Origin: Blepharisma stoltei
Lineage: Eukaryota > Ciliophora > Heterotrichea > Heterotrichida > Blepharismidae
Assembly: GCA_914767885.1 (NCBI GenBank)
Contig: CAJZBQ010000062.1
Coordinates: forward strand, 310,001-374,000
DNA length: 64,000 nucleotides
Direction: 5' to 3'
Every line of letters begins with the position of its first letter. Position 1 is the first letter of the stretch. Below, one piece after another: positions 53,830 to 63,792 of the stretch. The position numbers were made by a program, and so were the translations under genes. The notes beneath the pieces were generated by a model. That model did not search any database. It worked only from the letters and a program-made list of their open reading frames with translations, and was not told where the DNA came from.

Positions 53830-55677
53830 ATGAATAAAAACCTTATCATCCCATCTGCATTTTCTCAGGGTCAAATGCAGCAAGTACCTCCATCTCCAGG
53901 GTATTTTATCAATGAAAGAGACGTACTATTTAATTAGAAACGAATTTTGAAAGACAAGCTTGATTTAGTTTCAGATCTTATTAGCAAAACATCGCCTAAA
54001 GATGCGTCTAATTCAATAACACGTCAGCTTCTGCTGCAAGAATACAATAGAATCCAATCAGAGCTTATATCTGGACCTAAATCTTATATAGAATCCCAAC
54101 AAAAGTTCAAGCATAGAGTAGAAGTTGCGTCATTACCTTTCTCATCACCAGCCCCATTTACCCTTTTAGAGTTAAACGAACGCAAAACTGACCCAACGAT
54201 CCCAAACCCCCCAGACTGCATTCATTATGACAGAGAATGCACAGGCAGGGTGAATCCTACTACATGGGTAAGGCCTGCAAACCCTTCTTGGAAATCTCAT
54301 CGAGATGCTTATAGCGAGCCAAACCGATCAATGTGAGATGCTCTTATGTATGAAGAGAAAGACCCATTTAAACCTGAAAAACAATATACAGAACCTGCTT
54401 ATAGCCCTATGAAGCAGAGTTTTGATCACCAAATGTCTAGGCTTTCTGATTTTTCAATCAGTTCGAGGCTGAAATCGTCAAAAAAGAAAAGAATAAAAAG
54501 AGAATCTAATGAGAGAAAATCAAATAGAGAAGAAAGACGAACAAGCTTATCAAACTACTCAAGGCAAAGTATTGAACCTTCTTTTGTAAGCCAAGGGCAA
54601 CAGCCTCGCCAACAAAACCCAAATTTTCCAAACTTTCCTCAGCCAGGTCAACAGCCAATTATTATACAGATGCCTCCTTATCCTATAATGCCACAGCCGA
54701 TTTATGCTGCCCCTCCAGTCTATACTCCTCCTCCCCAACAATCTCAGCCAGCTCAAGTAACAATTAACGTTAACCATGATTATGCACAGCAGCTTCAGAA
54801 ATCGCCTAACTCTCAATGCCAGAAACAAAAATGATTATTCCAAGAAATTTATTATTAGATATTTCAATAAATAGGCTACATTGATTTTTCCAAAAACACA
54901 ATAATAAAATTATTTTATATTCTGCTGAATATAATTTTATTAAAATATGATGCCTATGTATAGATAATGGAATTAGTGTTTCATTATAAATATAGTTTAT
55001 TCCACTTTATATTATGATAGAAAATGCCCTAAAAATTATTTTCATGCATCAAAATAACTTGAGAAATGAGAACAAATTAGAAGTTTGCATATAAAATTTT
55101 GATTTTTTAAATTTAAATTAATTTCTTCTTATTAGGATCCATAAAATCACATGCTAAATGTGAGAGTAAGCATACATTAGAAACAAGTATTCAATGTAAT
55201 GAGAGCATTCTAAATAGTCCTCCTGCAGAAATAAACCCTATAATTGAGGAAATAATTGATCCGCCAGAAGAATTAAATAAGGAAGAGGCCAGTGTTGAAG
55301 CAACCTCTCAAAACGAAGAAGAAAAGAAATCCGAAGAAACCATAATTCTTGATCCTTGGGCCACTCAAATTGGAGGTAGCAGGAAAAAGCTTTACGAGCT
55401 TTTCCTTGAGAGAAAAGCTGACCTTGCTCATAAGATGGAAATCAGAGATAAAGGGATGCATAACTTTTTACATAAATCAGTAAAAATCAACGAGCTTATG
55501 AAAGTTAGGCAGGACATGGTAAAAGGAAAAACGTCTGTTGATGAATACCTTCAATCTCCAAACCATCAAGCAAAATTAACACCTAGGCAAACAGAATTAG
55601 CACTTCCCCGCAAGATAGAAAAAGAAGAGCGCAGCATTCAGATAAAGCAAAAAAACATGCAAATTAAGAAGAAATAA
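53830..55677 (+). CDS. Unrecognised Pro/Gln-rich protein (511 aa)
   Basis: ATG at 53830. A 15-nt intron (53923-53937, GTACTATTTAATTAG) and an IES (54836-55132) are removed, leaving 512 codons in one frame. TGA=Trp near 54334 and 54831. The N-terminal third is mixed, with a conserved-looking YDRECTGRVNPTTWVRP. The middle is basic and Ser-rich, then a Pro/Gln/Tyr low-complexity stretch (about residues 220-300, with QMPPYPIMPQP). The C-terminal third is acidic then helical and charged, with NHQAKLTPRQTELALPRK. No domain recognised; a cytoskeletal or ciliary scaffold would fit but is not supported. Confidence 0.7.
54836..55132. other. TA-bounded IES (297 bp)
   Basis: TA 54836-54837 joined to TA 55133-55134 gives Lys-Trp-Leu-Gly-Ser-Ile-Lys and keeps the frame. 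AT-rich, no inverted ends of a known family. Confidence 0.8.
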
Positions 55678-55700
55678 TTAATGTATATCCTAATTTATAC

Positions 55701-58700
55701 CTATTTTTCATCTTCTGAGTATTCAAGATCATCAATAGCCCCTTCCTGATATTTATCTTTATTTTCCAAGATTTCATTTTCCATTATTTTTTCTTCTTCA
55801 TTTTCTAACCCACTTAATATATCTTCAGTGATATTTTATATTAATTTTTTTTCAAAATTTTATCGCAAAAAAATTGAAATTTGGTCTCAATTATAGTATG
55901 TCAGTTGCTTATAGAATTAGTTAGAGATTCCATTTTTATAATTAGTATAGTGACTTATACTATCTAGAACGGGGCATTTTTTGATAGTGCCGAAAACAAC
56001 AAAAAAGCCCCGCTCTAGATAGTGCAAGTCACTATATTCATTATTAAAATTTTTTGTATATGAATGTTTGTTTGCTTCCTTAAAAATTAAAGTTTTCAAT
56101 AGTTTTGTTTCCTTAAGGATGGGGAGTAAGCTCTTTTCATCAAGTGCTTCGCTGTGTTCTTCCATTGTAATATCATTAATATCGACGCTTTCTTGATCCT
56201 TTTTAAACCTTCTTCCTTCTACAACATCATAATATCTCTTCAGCATGTCTTTGACTCTCTTAATATGCCCTGGATCCTGGTCAATTCCTAGCAACTCCGT
56301 GATTTTCTTTTCAAGGCCCCTGAATAAGCTGGTGACTCCAAATTCTCCACAATTCATAAGAGCATGCCCAACAATTATGATTTCCTTAAGCTCCAGCTCT
56401 TGAATATAAGGTCTAATTTTACGTCCAAGCCCTTTAATAAGCTTCACAACCGGCTCTTCTGTCACCTTTGCTTTTCGTGAATGTCCGAAGACTAGCATGG
56501 CCTCTATAATTGACCGTTTGTTGACCTCATGCATTCTGTTATTATACATTAACTCTGCACAAAGCCTAAAACAGTTAGAAAACTCATATCGGTCAGCATT
56601 TGTCAATTTTAAGTACCGTAGGGTTCAGACTGCAGCACTGAGTGGAAGAGGATTAGAAGGGATCGTGCGGTCTTTATAGCCGAAGTATAAGGAATGTCCT
56701 TGAACTGGGATTGTAAATGTTTGGACATCAGCTAAAGGGTTTCTATTAGGAATCATAGGGACTTGTTTAACAATTTCAGAAAATCGCTGCATAATTCCAT
56801 CAGCAATATTCATATCATATACTTGCAGTAAAGCAAACCCTTTTGAGGCATAAGCTAAATTCATGCTATTTAGCTTTGGTAAATACTGCAAAAACCTTTC
56901 TTTGAGCTTTTCTTTAAAGACATTAATAAACTTCGGAGGATTGTCTTTGTAAATTTTTCCAATTGCCCATATTGTGTCGCATACTTCTTTAGAGCCTAAA
57001 ACACTTACATCAATTCCTTGGACAAGATGATACATTAAAATTAACTAATATTATAGAGAAGCCCGTCGTAATAGCTAGGGTTTTCTCCGCTCTACCTTCA
57101 CCCTTCACGCTTTCACCGGTTGCTCACCGCCCGACCGATCACGACCTTCAAAGTGTTGCTCCTACTGGACGAGGATCTGCACTCGCTACCCGTAGTTGGA
57201 TGAGTTACGCCACTAGCAATATGCAAACAGAGGTTGCCCATTCCGAAAATTTAAAAAATAAATTTTCTTGTAGGACTGTCGGCTAAAATGGAAGTCCAAA
57301 GCCTGGACGTAACACCTAGTTTCACGCTAGGAGTTGCCCGATTGATCAGGAGGTGCCTTCCTGATATCGATGAGCTTCCCCTTTCCAGCCTTGGAAACCA
57401 CTTCCCCTGAGGCAAAACCTTGGTGTCAGAATGAGCTGCGGTCGACCAAATTCGATATTGCTCTCCACTGTACCAAGGTAAAACCTAGCCGGATATACAG
57501 CCGAGCGCTTATTTTCCCTTCCTCTAGCAGACTCCCGGCTGCAGGTGTTGAGAAAAAGGGCTAGTTCGTCGTCGCCATTTTAATGTATATGGGAAAGATG
57601 ATACATTCTTGGATCTCTTAATCCTTCAGCCTTCAATTTTGCTATTTGTTGGACCATTAAAACCCTTACAGAAGAGTCATAAGTTTCGCTCGGCTTTGTA
57701 TATTCAGCCATTTGGAGTGCTTGTTCAAGCTCTCGTAAGTTATATACAACATAATTCTTTAATTCCTGCTTGCTTAACTCGTTATAAGTCGGATATTTGC
57801 CTGTGCCAGTTCGAAGATCGACAATTCCTCTAGAAGAAATAAGGCTTCTCTCAGGCATCTGTGTGGTTATTTCTGTTGACTCTTCACCATTAAGGATTTG
57901 GTCCACAGTAGGTAATTCAGGGAACTTCACAATCTTTTCTGCAAGTGCTTTCCTCCTTTTCATCTCATTTTCCAGCCTTATGTTTTTTTCAAACTCTTTG
58001 GCTTCTTCGACAAGCAGCACATTTCTTTTGGATTCAATACTTTTATCGTTTAAAAATAAATTAGACTCCAAGTATTCTCTGTGTTGCTCACTTGCAGGGT
58101 TGATAATTTCTTGGATAAAATATTTCCTCAATGGTTTTTCTATCGCCGGATCATTTGGGGATATAACTTCAGGGATCTTATAAAATGCTTTTATTTCTGC
58201 TTTTGAGGCTTTAGCTAAATCGGCTAGAGGAACATGTGGAAATTGATTTTTTAGTGCTTTAATAGACTTGCGCAGAGCCTCACGAATTTGGTAGTTATTT
58301 CTTATATTTTGGCGTAGTTCATTAGGGATCTTTGCCTGTCTCTGCTTCTTACACCCCTTTTCATGAGCGAGCAAAAGATTTTGTTCACTCACTCATGAAG
58401 GAGTTTTTTTTTTTTAAAATTTATAAATAAATTTTGTATAATTTTTTTTCAAATTAAAAAATCCCAAAATTTTGAAAGCAAATATTAATTTAAGTGGAAA
58501 ATTTATCTTTTAAAATGCAAGTTGTTTAAAATTAAACAGGATTAGCAAAAGATTTCATTATAAAAATTTATCGCTCATATATCAATTTTTTTTTCATAAA
58601 AAATTTTTATATTAAAAAATATTTTGTTCGCTCGAAAATGGGGATTTTTCCCCTTTTTTTTCGCTCACAGGAATTTTTTTTTTTTTTCGCTCACAGGAAT

Positions 58701-58774
58701 TTTTTTTTTTTTCGCTCACAGGAGTGGGAGTTAGCATTATAAAGGGTCACAAAGAACCGAGATGATATTTTCAT
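55701..58774 (-). CDS. Unrecognised, probably mitochondrial protein (639 aa)
   Basis: The ATG at 58774 lies upstream of a MITE (58350-58731). Joining at TA gives MKISSRFFVTLYNAKKQRQ, a basic amphipathic start like a mitochondrial presequence. An apparent start at 58392 lies inside the MITE and is rejected. Retroposon G (57037-57594 plus one duplication) and an IES (55832-56032) are also removed; total 640 codons in one frame. The middle has helical, weakly repeated segments (EVCDTIWAIGKIYKD, NLAYASKGFALLQVYD, EIIIVGHALMNCGEFG) like the alpha-helical repeats of organelle RNA-binding proteins. I see no PPR or RAP signature clear enough to name. The C-terminus is acidic. Confidence 0.72.
55832..56032. 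mobile_element. IES (201 bp) built around a long palindrome
   Basis: TA 55832-55833 joined to TA 56033-56034 gives Asn-Glu-Tyr-Ile-Thr-Glu-Asp in phase. About 55948-56036 is a near-perfect palindrome with arms TATAGTGACTTGCACTATCT and AGATAGTATAAGTCACTATA, plus inner GAGCGGGGC and GCCCCGTTC. This is a separate small hairpin MITE family. Confidence 0.75.
57037..57594 (+). mobile_element. Retroposon-like element G (558 bp) in coding exon
   Basis: Perfect 13-bp repeat AAGATGATACATT at 57024-57036 and 57595-57607. The tail is TCGTCGTCGCCATTTTAATG. It is collinear with element A (6967-7484), sharing AAGTGTTGCTCCT, GGACGAGGAT, TGCACTCGCTACCCG and AAAGCCTGGACGTAAC. It has an extra internal piece (GTTTCACGCTAGGAGTTGCC) that is also in elements H and I. 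Excision restores Arg-Met-Tyr-His-Leu-Val-Gln. Confidence 0.87.
58350..58731. mobile_element. GTGAGCGAAC-family MITE (382 bp) in coding exon
   Basis: TA 58350-58351 joined to TA 58732-58733 restores the N-terminus of the minus-strand gene. The right end shows three tandem units of TTTTTTTTTTCGCTCACAGGA (58670-58722), a repeat expansion of the TIR not seen in the other copies. Confidence 0.88.
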
Positions 58775-58802
58775 GTGTAGGGATTATTATTATGGCTTGT
58801 AA

Positions 58803-59456
58803 ATGAATTTTCTTTTTTATTTGGCTATTTTATTAGTTTACTTATCTTCTGGAGAAATTCTGCCTTCATTAGCCAAGAAACTAAAGCAAAAACAGTCAAG
58901 TCCTCTTTTAGAACTCATAGACAAAGAAGTGCATAACATTTTGGAGAAAAGCAAAGATGAGTGGCTGGTTCTTTTTTATGACTCTGATTTTCCTGCTTCA
59001 AATATACTGATTAATGCTTGGAAAAGAATGGCTATAATGCTAGAAAACGAAGATTATCTGATAAACATTGGAACGGTAGACCTAAGGCAGAATAATACAT
59101 CTGCCTTTTCTAGGCTGAAACTTTATAGGTTTCCTTGTGCGATCGTAATTAAAGGAGGTTTCTACTATAACTACACTGGGACACTTGATTACTACTCTAT
59201 TATGAATTTAGTTAAAAATCAAACGTATTATTCATATACTCAAATACCTGTACCTCCACCTTTTGGGTATATAGATTTAGCCAAACTTTTTGTGAAAGCG
59301 CTAACCTCTGACAATTTTGAAACCAGGATGTATTTATTAGCGCTAGGAGCCATCATTATTTTTTCAATCCTTGTTTGGTGTCGTTGTTTATTCTATAGAA
59401 CTAAAGAAGAAGAGGAAGAAGAGCTAAAAGAGCTGAAAGACTTAAAAGAGGATTAA
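58803..59456 (+). CDS. TMX-like ER membrane protein with inactive thioredoxin fold (217 aa)
   Basis: Signal peptide (MNFLFYLAILLVYLSSG), then a thioredoxin-like domain (WLVLFYDSDFPASNILINAWKRM, VDLRQNNTSAFSRLKLYRFPCAIVI with a cis-Pro-like context), a membrane span (YLLALGAIIIFSILVWC) and a cytosolic acidic tail (EEEEEELKELKDLKED). The CxxC of active disulfide isomerases is replaced by Asp-Phe-Pro-Ala-Ser, so redox activity is unlikely. Family relatives act in ER folding or tethering. Its ATG is 28 bp from that of the divergent gene at 58774. Confidence 0.82.
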   Translation: MNFLFYLAILLVYLSSGEILPSLAKKLKQKQSSPLLELIDKEVHNILEKSKDEWLVLFYDSDFPASNILINAWKRMAIMLENEDYLINIGTVDLRQNNTSAFSRLKLYRFPCAIVIKGGFYYNYTGTLDYYSIMNLVKNQTYYSYTQIPVPPPFGYIDLAKLFVKALTSDNFETRMYLLALGAIIIFSILVWCRCLFYRTKEEEEEELKELKDLKED

Positions 59457-59515
59457 TTAGCATAATTTTGAGTTAATAAAACATAATATCTGGCTTCAAG
59501 AATGGCTGATAAAAA

Positions 59516-61447
59516 TTAGCCAAAAAATCTTTGAATGAGTCTATTTATTGTATCGACCCACACTTCAGCCTCTTCGTCTTCAAAAATGTATGGTCTTTCA
59601 GTAGTTGTAATAAGAAATTTATTTCTTCCATGCACCTCGCTTCGGGTCTCTGCATTTAGAGCCAATTCTCCTCTTTTAAATTCACCATTTGGCTCATAAT
59701 AAGCAATGCTCGGTTGTTCAGTTATAACGAGGAGCCTTTTTCTAAAAATTCAGCCAGCTTTTTTCTTAACAATGCCACTTTTGATAATATTTGTGCTGTG
59801 ATCGAGAGGATGCTCAACTACTTCTTGGATAGTTGGACATGATAAGATCAAGATTAAAAGATTGTACGGCTTAAGTAGAATGATCCACTAGCCGCATTAT
59901 CTCGTCTCCAGAATAAGCGGCCTATGCTGGATGCATATATCTAGCTTCGAGTTACGCACAACCAAAGTGCAACTTTCTTGATTTTTATGCAAAATTTATC
60001 TAACCCAAGGTCATCAGCATAGATTAAAAAACTTTGGGGGAGGAATAAAAGAACTTCTCTCTTCAGCAAGGTTTCAAAACCCAAGGACTGCTTTAAAAAC
60101 TAAGGCACCTAATTTCAGTGTTTTCTAGATGATCACAGATAATATGCTTCTGAGTGTCTATCTTCCATCAATGATACCATTTTATTTCTCTGGATATGAT
60201 AAAGAATACACATTATCAATGTCAATTCCTCTAAAAAAAGCATGTGATTTTACCTCACTTATATCATTAAATCCAAGCCTATTCTCTGGCTGGGTTTGAA
60301 GTATCCTTCTAATCAAATCAACAGCTTGTGGAGTCATATGGTCAGGATATACCACATTTCCAGCTCGAATTCTTTCAAAAGTCAAATATTGATTTTCTGA
60401 GGAAAACGGCGGCCTTCCTACATACATTTGATACAAAATGCATGCAAAGGCTCATAAATCACAAGCAAAAGACACAGGCCCTTCATCAAGCATTTCAGGG
60501 GATACGTAGTCAGCTGTCCCTACAAAAGTGTTGCTCCTTCCTCTTGTGTCATCATCATAGATCTTCGCACTTCCGAAATCTGTTAATTTGAGATGGTGGT
60601 CAGACGAAATCAAAATATTTTGAGGTTTCATGTCTCTGTGAATGATATTTTTTGACCTCATGAATTCAAGAATATTGACAAGCTCAGCAGCATAAAATCT
60701 TGCAAGCTCATAAGGAAGTGATTGAGCATACCTTTCAATGCATTGGTTTAGATCTCCATAGGGGCAGTATTCCATAACAAAATATAAATAATTTTTGTCT
60801 TGGAAAGTGTAGTTAAGGTTGAAATGATAATAAAATTGAGATGGATGTGAAAATTTCGCAGAGAAATATACCCCCTAGCCTAAGTTTAGAAGACATAGGA
60901 TTTCTCTCTCGAGCACTTAACTCACCCATCCATGAGCGAACAAATTTCTTTGTTTGCTCACGGATGGAAGGGAGTAAGGAAGAATAGCTTTAGGCTGAAC
61001 ATGCGCAGGATCAAAGTTACACACAAACGGTAAGGCACAAAGTAAGAGGCAATGTATATTTAATGATTGTACAGATGGAATGTTTAACAATTTGGCCTGA
61101 TATTTTAAGTTACAGAATTATCCTTGATGCCTCTAGTTTGGCTTAAGATCTTAATGGCTGTATGAAGATAGACACTGTAAATACCTAATCTAATATTAAT
61201 TATAATTAAGCTTGACTACACCTGGGTGGAGGCGACTTTTAGTCAGCATGTCTTTTTCTCTCATGGCTTGCTCTGTTTTACCTTCTTTTTTGAGATGGAT
61301 TTTTTCAATAGTTTTAATTGCGTATTCTTTGTTTGTGTCTTTTTTTCTTACGTGCTCCACTAATCCAAATGCTCCATGGCCAAGAGTTCCGATAGTTTCA
61401 AAGTCTTCTCTAGTAATTTTTGCTTTTTGCTGAGAATTTGAGTCCAT
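59516..61447 (-). CDS. PDPK1: PDK1-like AGC kinase (3-phosphoinositide-dependent kinase), 406 aa
   Basis: Removing IESs at 60814-61206 and 59865-60182 leaves 407 codons in one frame. Kinase: GHGAFGLVEHV, EYAIKTIEK, HRDMKPQN, TDFGSAK, and a T-loop with SNTFVGTADYVSPEML, the ANSFVGTAQYVSPELL-type loop of PDK1. TGA=Trp gives ACDLWAFACILYQM. The C-terminal PH domain has IIKSGIVKKKAGW, RLLVITEQPSIAYYEPNG and a final helix with VWVDTINRLI. PDK1 phosphorylates the activation loop of other AGC kinases such as the PKG in this window (family knowledge; no direct link shown). It is compact, with no long N-terminus. Confidence 0.93.
59865..60182. other. TA-bounded IES (318 bp) between kinase and PH domains
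   Basis: TA 59865-59866 joined to TA 60183-60184 gives Pro-Glu-Lys-Tyr-Asn-Leu-Leu and keeps the frame. Its GC content is higher than other IESs (for example AAGCGGCCTATGCTGG), so it may hold an old retroposon; no direct repeat or tail was found. Confidence 0.65.
60814..61206. mobile_element. IES (393 bp) in PDK1 gene with an embedded MITE hairpin
   Basis: TA 60814-60815 joined to TA 61207-61208 gives Val-Lys-Leu-Asn-Tyr-Thr-Phe. At about 60921-60977 is a 57-bp TA-flanked hairpin: CACCCATCCATGAGCGAAC and GTTTGCTCACGGATGG. It is a minimal GTGAGCGAAC element without the usual interior. Confidence 0.8.
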
Positions 61448-61512
61448 TTTTTATAATTTTTATGTCTATAATTTAAATTAATATTTTACAAATTCTCATT
61501 TTTCAACCAATT

Positions 61513-62886
61513 TTACCTCTGCTGGCTTGTATCAAGATTAATATCTTTAAGCATCTTTTGGATTCTCCCCTTAACTTGCTTAAGCTCTTCATTAACTTTA
61601 GATCTCTTCTGAATTACCGATTCAAGATTTGGCCTTTCTTCGACTTTGGGTTTATTTATTGTCTTAAAATGATTTTCAGAAAAATGATTTGATAAAGCTG
61701 AAGAAGACGAAGAAGGTTTGTCATTGGATTTATTTCGAATATATGATGAGTCATTAATCCCAGAATAAAAACGTTCTTGTGGTTGCTTTTGGTTGGAGAG
61801 GTCAATAATTGAATCATCCATACTTGTTTGTAAATAGTTATAACTTGAGGGATCAAGTGGATAGCTTCGCTGATTAAAGCCAGATTTTGAGTTATAAAGG
61901 TGAGGACTTGCATCGGAGCTTAAATTAGGGTCAATACTTTCTGCCTGATTTTGCTTGAAAGTAGGGAAATCAAGATTTGAGAGCGCTTTAAATGAATCTT
62001 TCCTTGGGTTTTCTGTTCTGAAGCTTTCTTTAGATGCAATTGAACGATTATCACTAATTTCTTGATCAGGGAGGACTCGGATGGATGGGCCAAAATCATA
62101 GGTTGGCAAACTTTGAATACGCCCAGAATTTTCAATTGTAAAATCTGAGTTTTTTAGAAGATTTCCAAAATTTGATGAATTTTCGCCTCGCCGTGCTCCA
62201 TAAATGTCGTTTTGATCGTGCTTATTTAATATATAAGCTGCAGCCATTAGCCCTGCTTTATTTTTTCTAGCCGCTGACACATCTCCACCATTTCTCAATT
62301 TATCTAGATCTTCCATAATTTTTTTCCTATCATTTTCCAGCATCTCTTTCCTTCTCCTTATATATGCAATATCTTCCCCTTTATTTCTATACAAACTGAT
62401 CTCATCAAGTTTCAATTGTTTGTAATTTTCTTTTATGTCCCTCGTCCTGGTAATTAAATCACTGGATTGAAACTCAGGATCATTTTCAAGCTTCTCTGCC
62501 TTTTCTTGTAGGCTTGATATATCTCTTTTCAAAACGGCTTCTTTATCTAGGATTTTCTGTTTTTCTTCCAAAATCTTCTGGATTTCAGCCTTTTTTATTG
62601 CTTCAAGAGCTTCTGCCCTTCTTTTTTCCAGTTCCCTTAACGCTTTTTCTATCTCATCTTTCTCATTAATAGCAGCTCTTTCTTTTTCTTTCCGATTGTC
62701 TACTTCTTTTAGTAAATGCTCAATTGTCCCTTCATTTTGTTTTCTTTGAATATTAGCTTTTTGCCTTTCAATATTAATATTATTTAGCTCATCCCTGATC
62801 ATTTTCTGATGCGAATTTTCATATTCTTTATTATACCTCAGAAATTTATCTTCTATATGTTTTATGCTTGCTCTTGCATCATACAT
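61513..62886 (-). CDS. Coiled-coil protein (457 aa)
   Basis: The start at 62886 is the first ATG of the open frame; the frame is open a little further upstream without an ATG. Residues about 10-215 are a nearly continuous coiled coil, rich in Glu, Lys and Arg (KRRAEALEAIKKAEIQK, LQEKAEKLENDPEF). Residues about 225-420 are Ser/Asn-rich and disordered. A short C-terminal helix follows (KVNEELKQVKGRIQKML). No domain recognised. It lies 65 bp upstream of PDK1 on the same strand. Confidence 0.78.
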   Translation of the reverse strand: MYDARASIKHIEDKFLRYNKEYENSHQKMIRDELNNINIERQKANIQRKQNEGTIEHLLKEVDNRKEKERAAINEKDEIEKALRELEKRRAEALEAIKKAEIQKILEEKQKILDKEAVLKRDISSLQEKAEKLENDPEFQSSDLITRTRDIKENYKQLKLDEISLYRNKGEDIAYIRRRKEMLENDRKKIMEDLDKLRNGGDVSAARKNKAGLMAAAYILNKHDQNDIYGARRGENSSNFGNLLKNSDFTIENSGRIQSLPTYDFGPSIRVLPDQEISDNRSIASKESFRTENPRKDSFKALSNLDFPTFKQNQAESIDPNLSSDASPHLYNSKSGFNQRSYPLDPSSYNYLQTSMDDSIIDLSNQKQPQERFYSGINDSSYIRNKSNDKPSSSSSALSNHFSENHFKTINKPKVEERPNLESVIQKRSKVNEELKQVKGRIQKMLKDINLDTSQQR

Positions 62887-63139
62887 CTCACCCCACTTCT
62901 TTAATTGGAGCAAAATATCATAAATTCTAATGTTTTGAGCAATAATTATCTTAAAATTGGAATAAATTTTAATTTTATAGATTAAAATATAGCTTCCTTA
63001 AATATATTAAATTTCCTATATTTGCTCTATTTTTAAGTGGAAAGTAGTAGAATATTATTTAAATGAATTTGGCGATAAATTTATAAATTTTTAATTCATA
63101 ATTTTTCGAAAATAAAACTTCTGATTGGAGAAGATTGCT

Positions 63140-63418
63140 CTAGTTTAAAGTAGAGTCAGTCCCTTTAATTTGTGCATCAATCTCAGGTATCCTTTGATAC
63201 TGCACAAAACGATCAACATCATTTAATGTAAGAGTTTCTTGATAATATCTATTTTGCGCTGATTGGTTATCCGATGCTTCCAGTTTCTTATAGAGACTAG
63301 GAAGAGTTCCATACTCTGACTCCTTGCAGAAATTTTGTTTATGATTATCAAATTCTCTTTGAGTTTCAAATTTCATCCTGCAGCTTCTGCATTCCAATAA
63401 TAGAAAATTCGTGTCCAT
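63140..63418 (-). CDS. Small zinc-finger-like protein (92 aa)
   Basis: The start is the ATG at 63418, giving MDTNFLLLECRSCRMKF, rather than the upstream ATG at 63475 that lies in a MITE. Cys-x2-Cys...His-x-x-x-x-Cys (CRSCRMKFETQREFDNHKQ) resembles a C2H2/C2HC finger. The C-terminus is helical (LTLNDVDRFVQYQRI). No other domain. The gene may include further exons upstream of the MITE, but none was found. Confidence 0.6.
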   Translation of the reverse strand: MDTNFLLLECRSCRMKFETQREFDNHKQNFCKESEYGTLPSLYKKLEASDNQSAQNRYYQETLTLNDVDRFVQYQRIPEIDAQIKGTDSTLN

Positions 63419-63447
63419 GTGACAATTCTTGACCTTTTTAATATTTC

Positions 63448-63782
63448 TAACTCTCCCCCCTCCTTGAATAAACAAAAAATTCTTGTTCGCTCACAGAGAG
63501 GAGGGTTAATTTGTTTTTTTAAAAATTTATACATAAATTTTATAGAAAATTTTTTGTCTCCGAATTTAAAAAAATCCTAATTCGAATTATTTGGGAAGCA
63601 AATATTAATTTAATTTGTAAAATTTATGTTTTAAAACGCGCGATTCATTATACTAATTATAACTTATATATCAAAGTTTTTTTCTATAAAAAATTTTCTA
63701 TCAAAACAATTTTTGTTCGCTCGATTTTTGGGCAAGAAATAGCGATTTTTCTAGTAGTTTTGTTCACTCACGGAGGGGGGAG
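63448..63782. mobile_element. GTGAGCGAAC-family MITE (335 bp)
   Basis: TA at 63448-63449 and 63783-63784. Left hairpin CTCCTTGAATAAACAAAAAA and TTCTTGTTCGCTCACAGAG. The right end has the AAATAGCGATTTTTC block and GTTCACTCACGGAGGGGGG. It lies between divergent genes, ending 10 bp before the ATG at 63793. Confidence 0.88.
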
Positions 63783-63792
63783 TAAATATAAA

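Noticed and set aside
58376-58392. Start codon at 58392 for the 55701-58774 gene
   Set aside because: It lies within the inverted repeat of the MITE. Joining at TA gives a better start at 58774 with a presequence-like N-terminus.
63419-63475. Upstream ATG at 63475 for the zinc-finger gene
   Set aside because: The extra residues are translated from the MITE end and are not needed by the gene.
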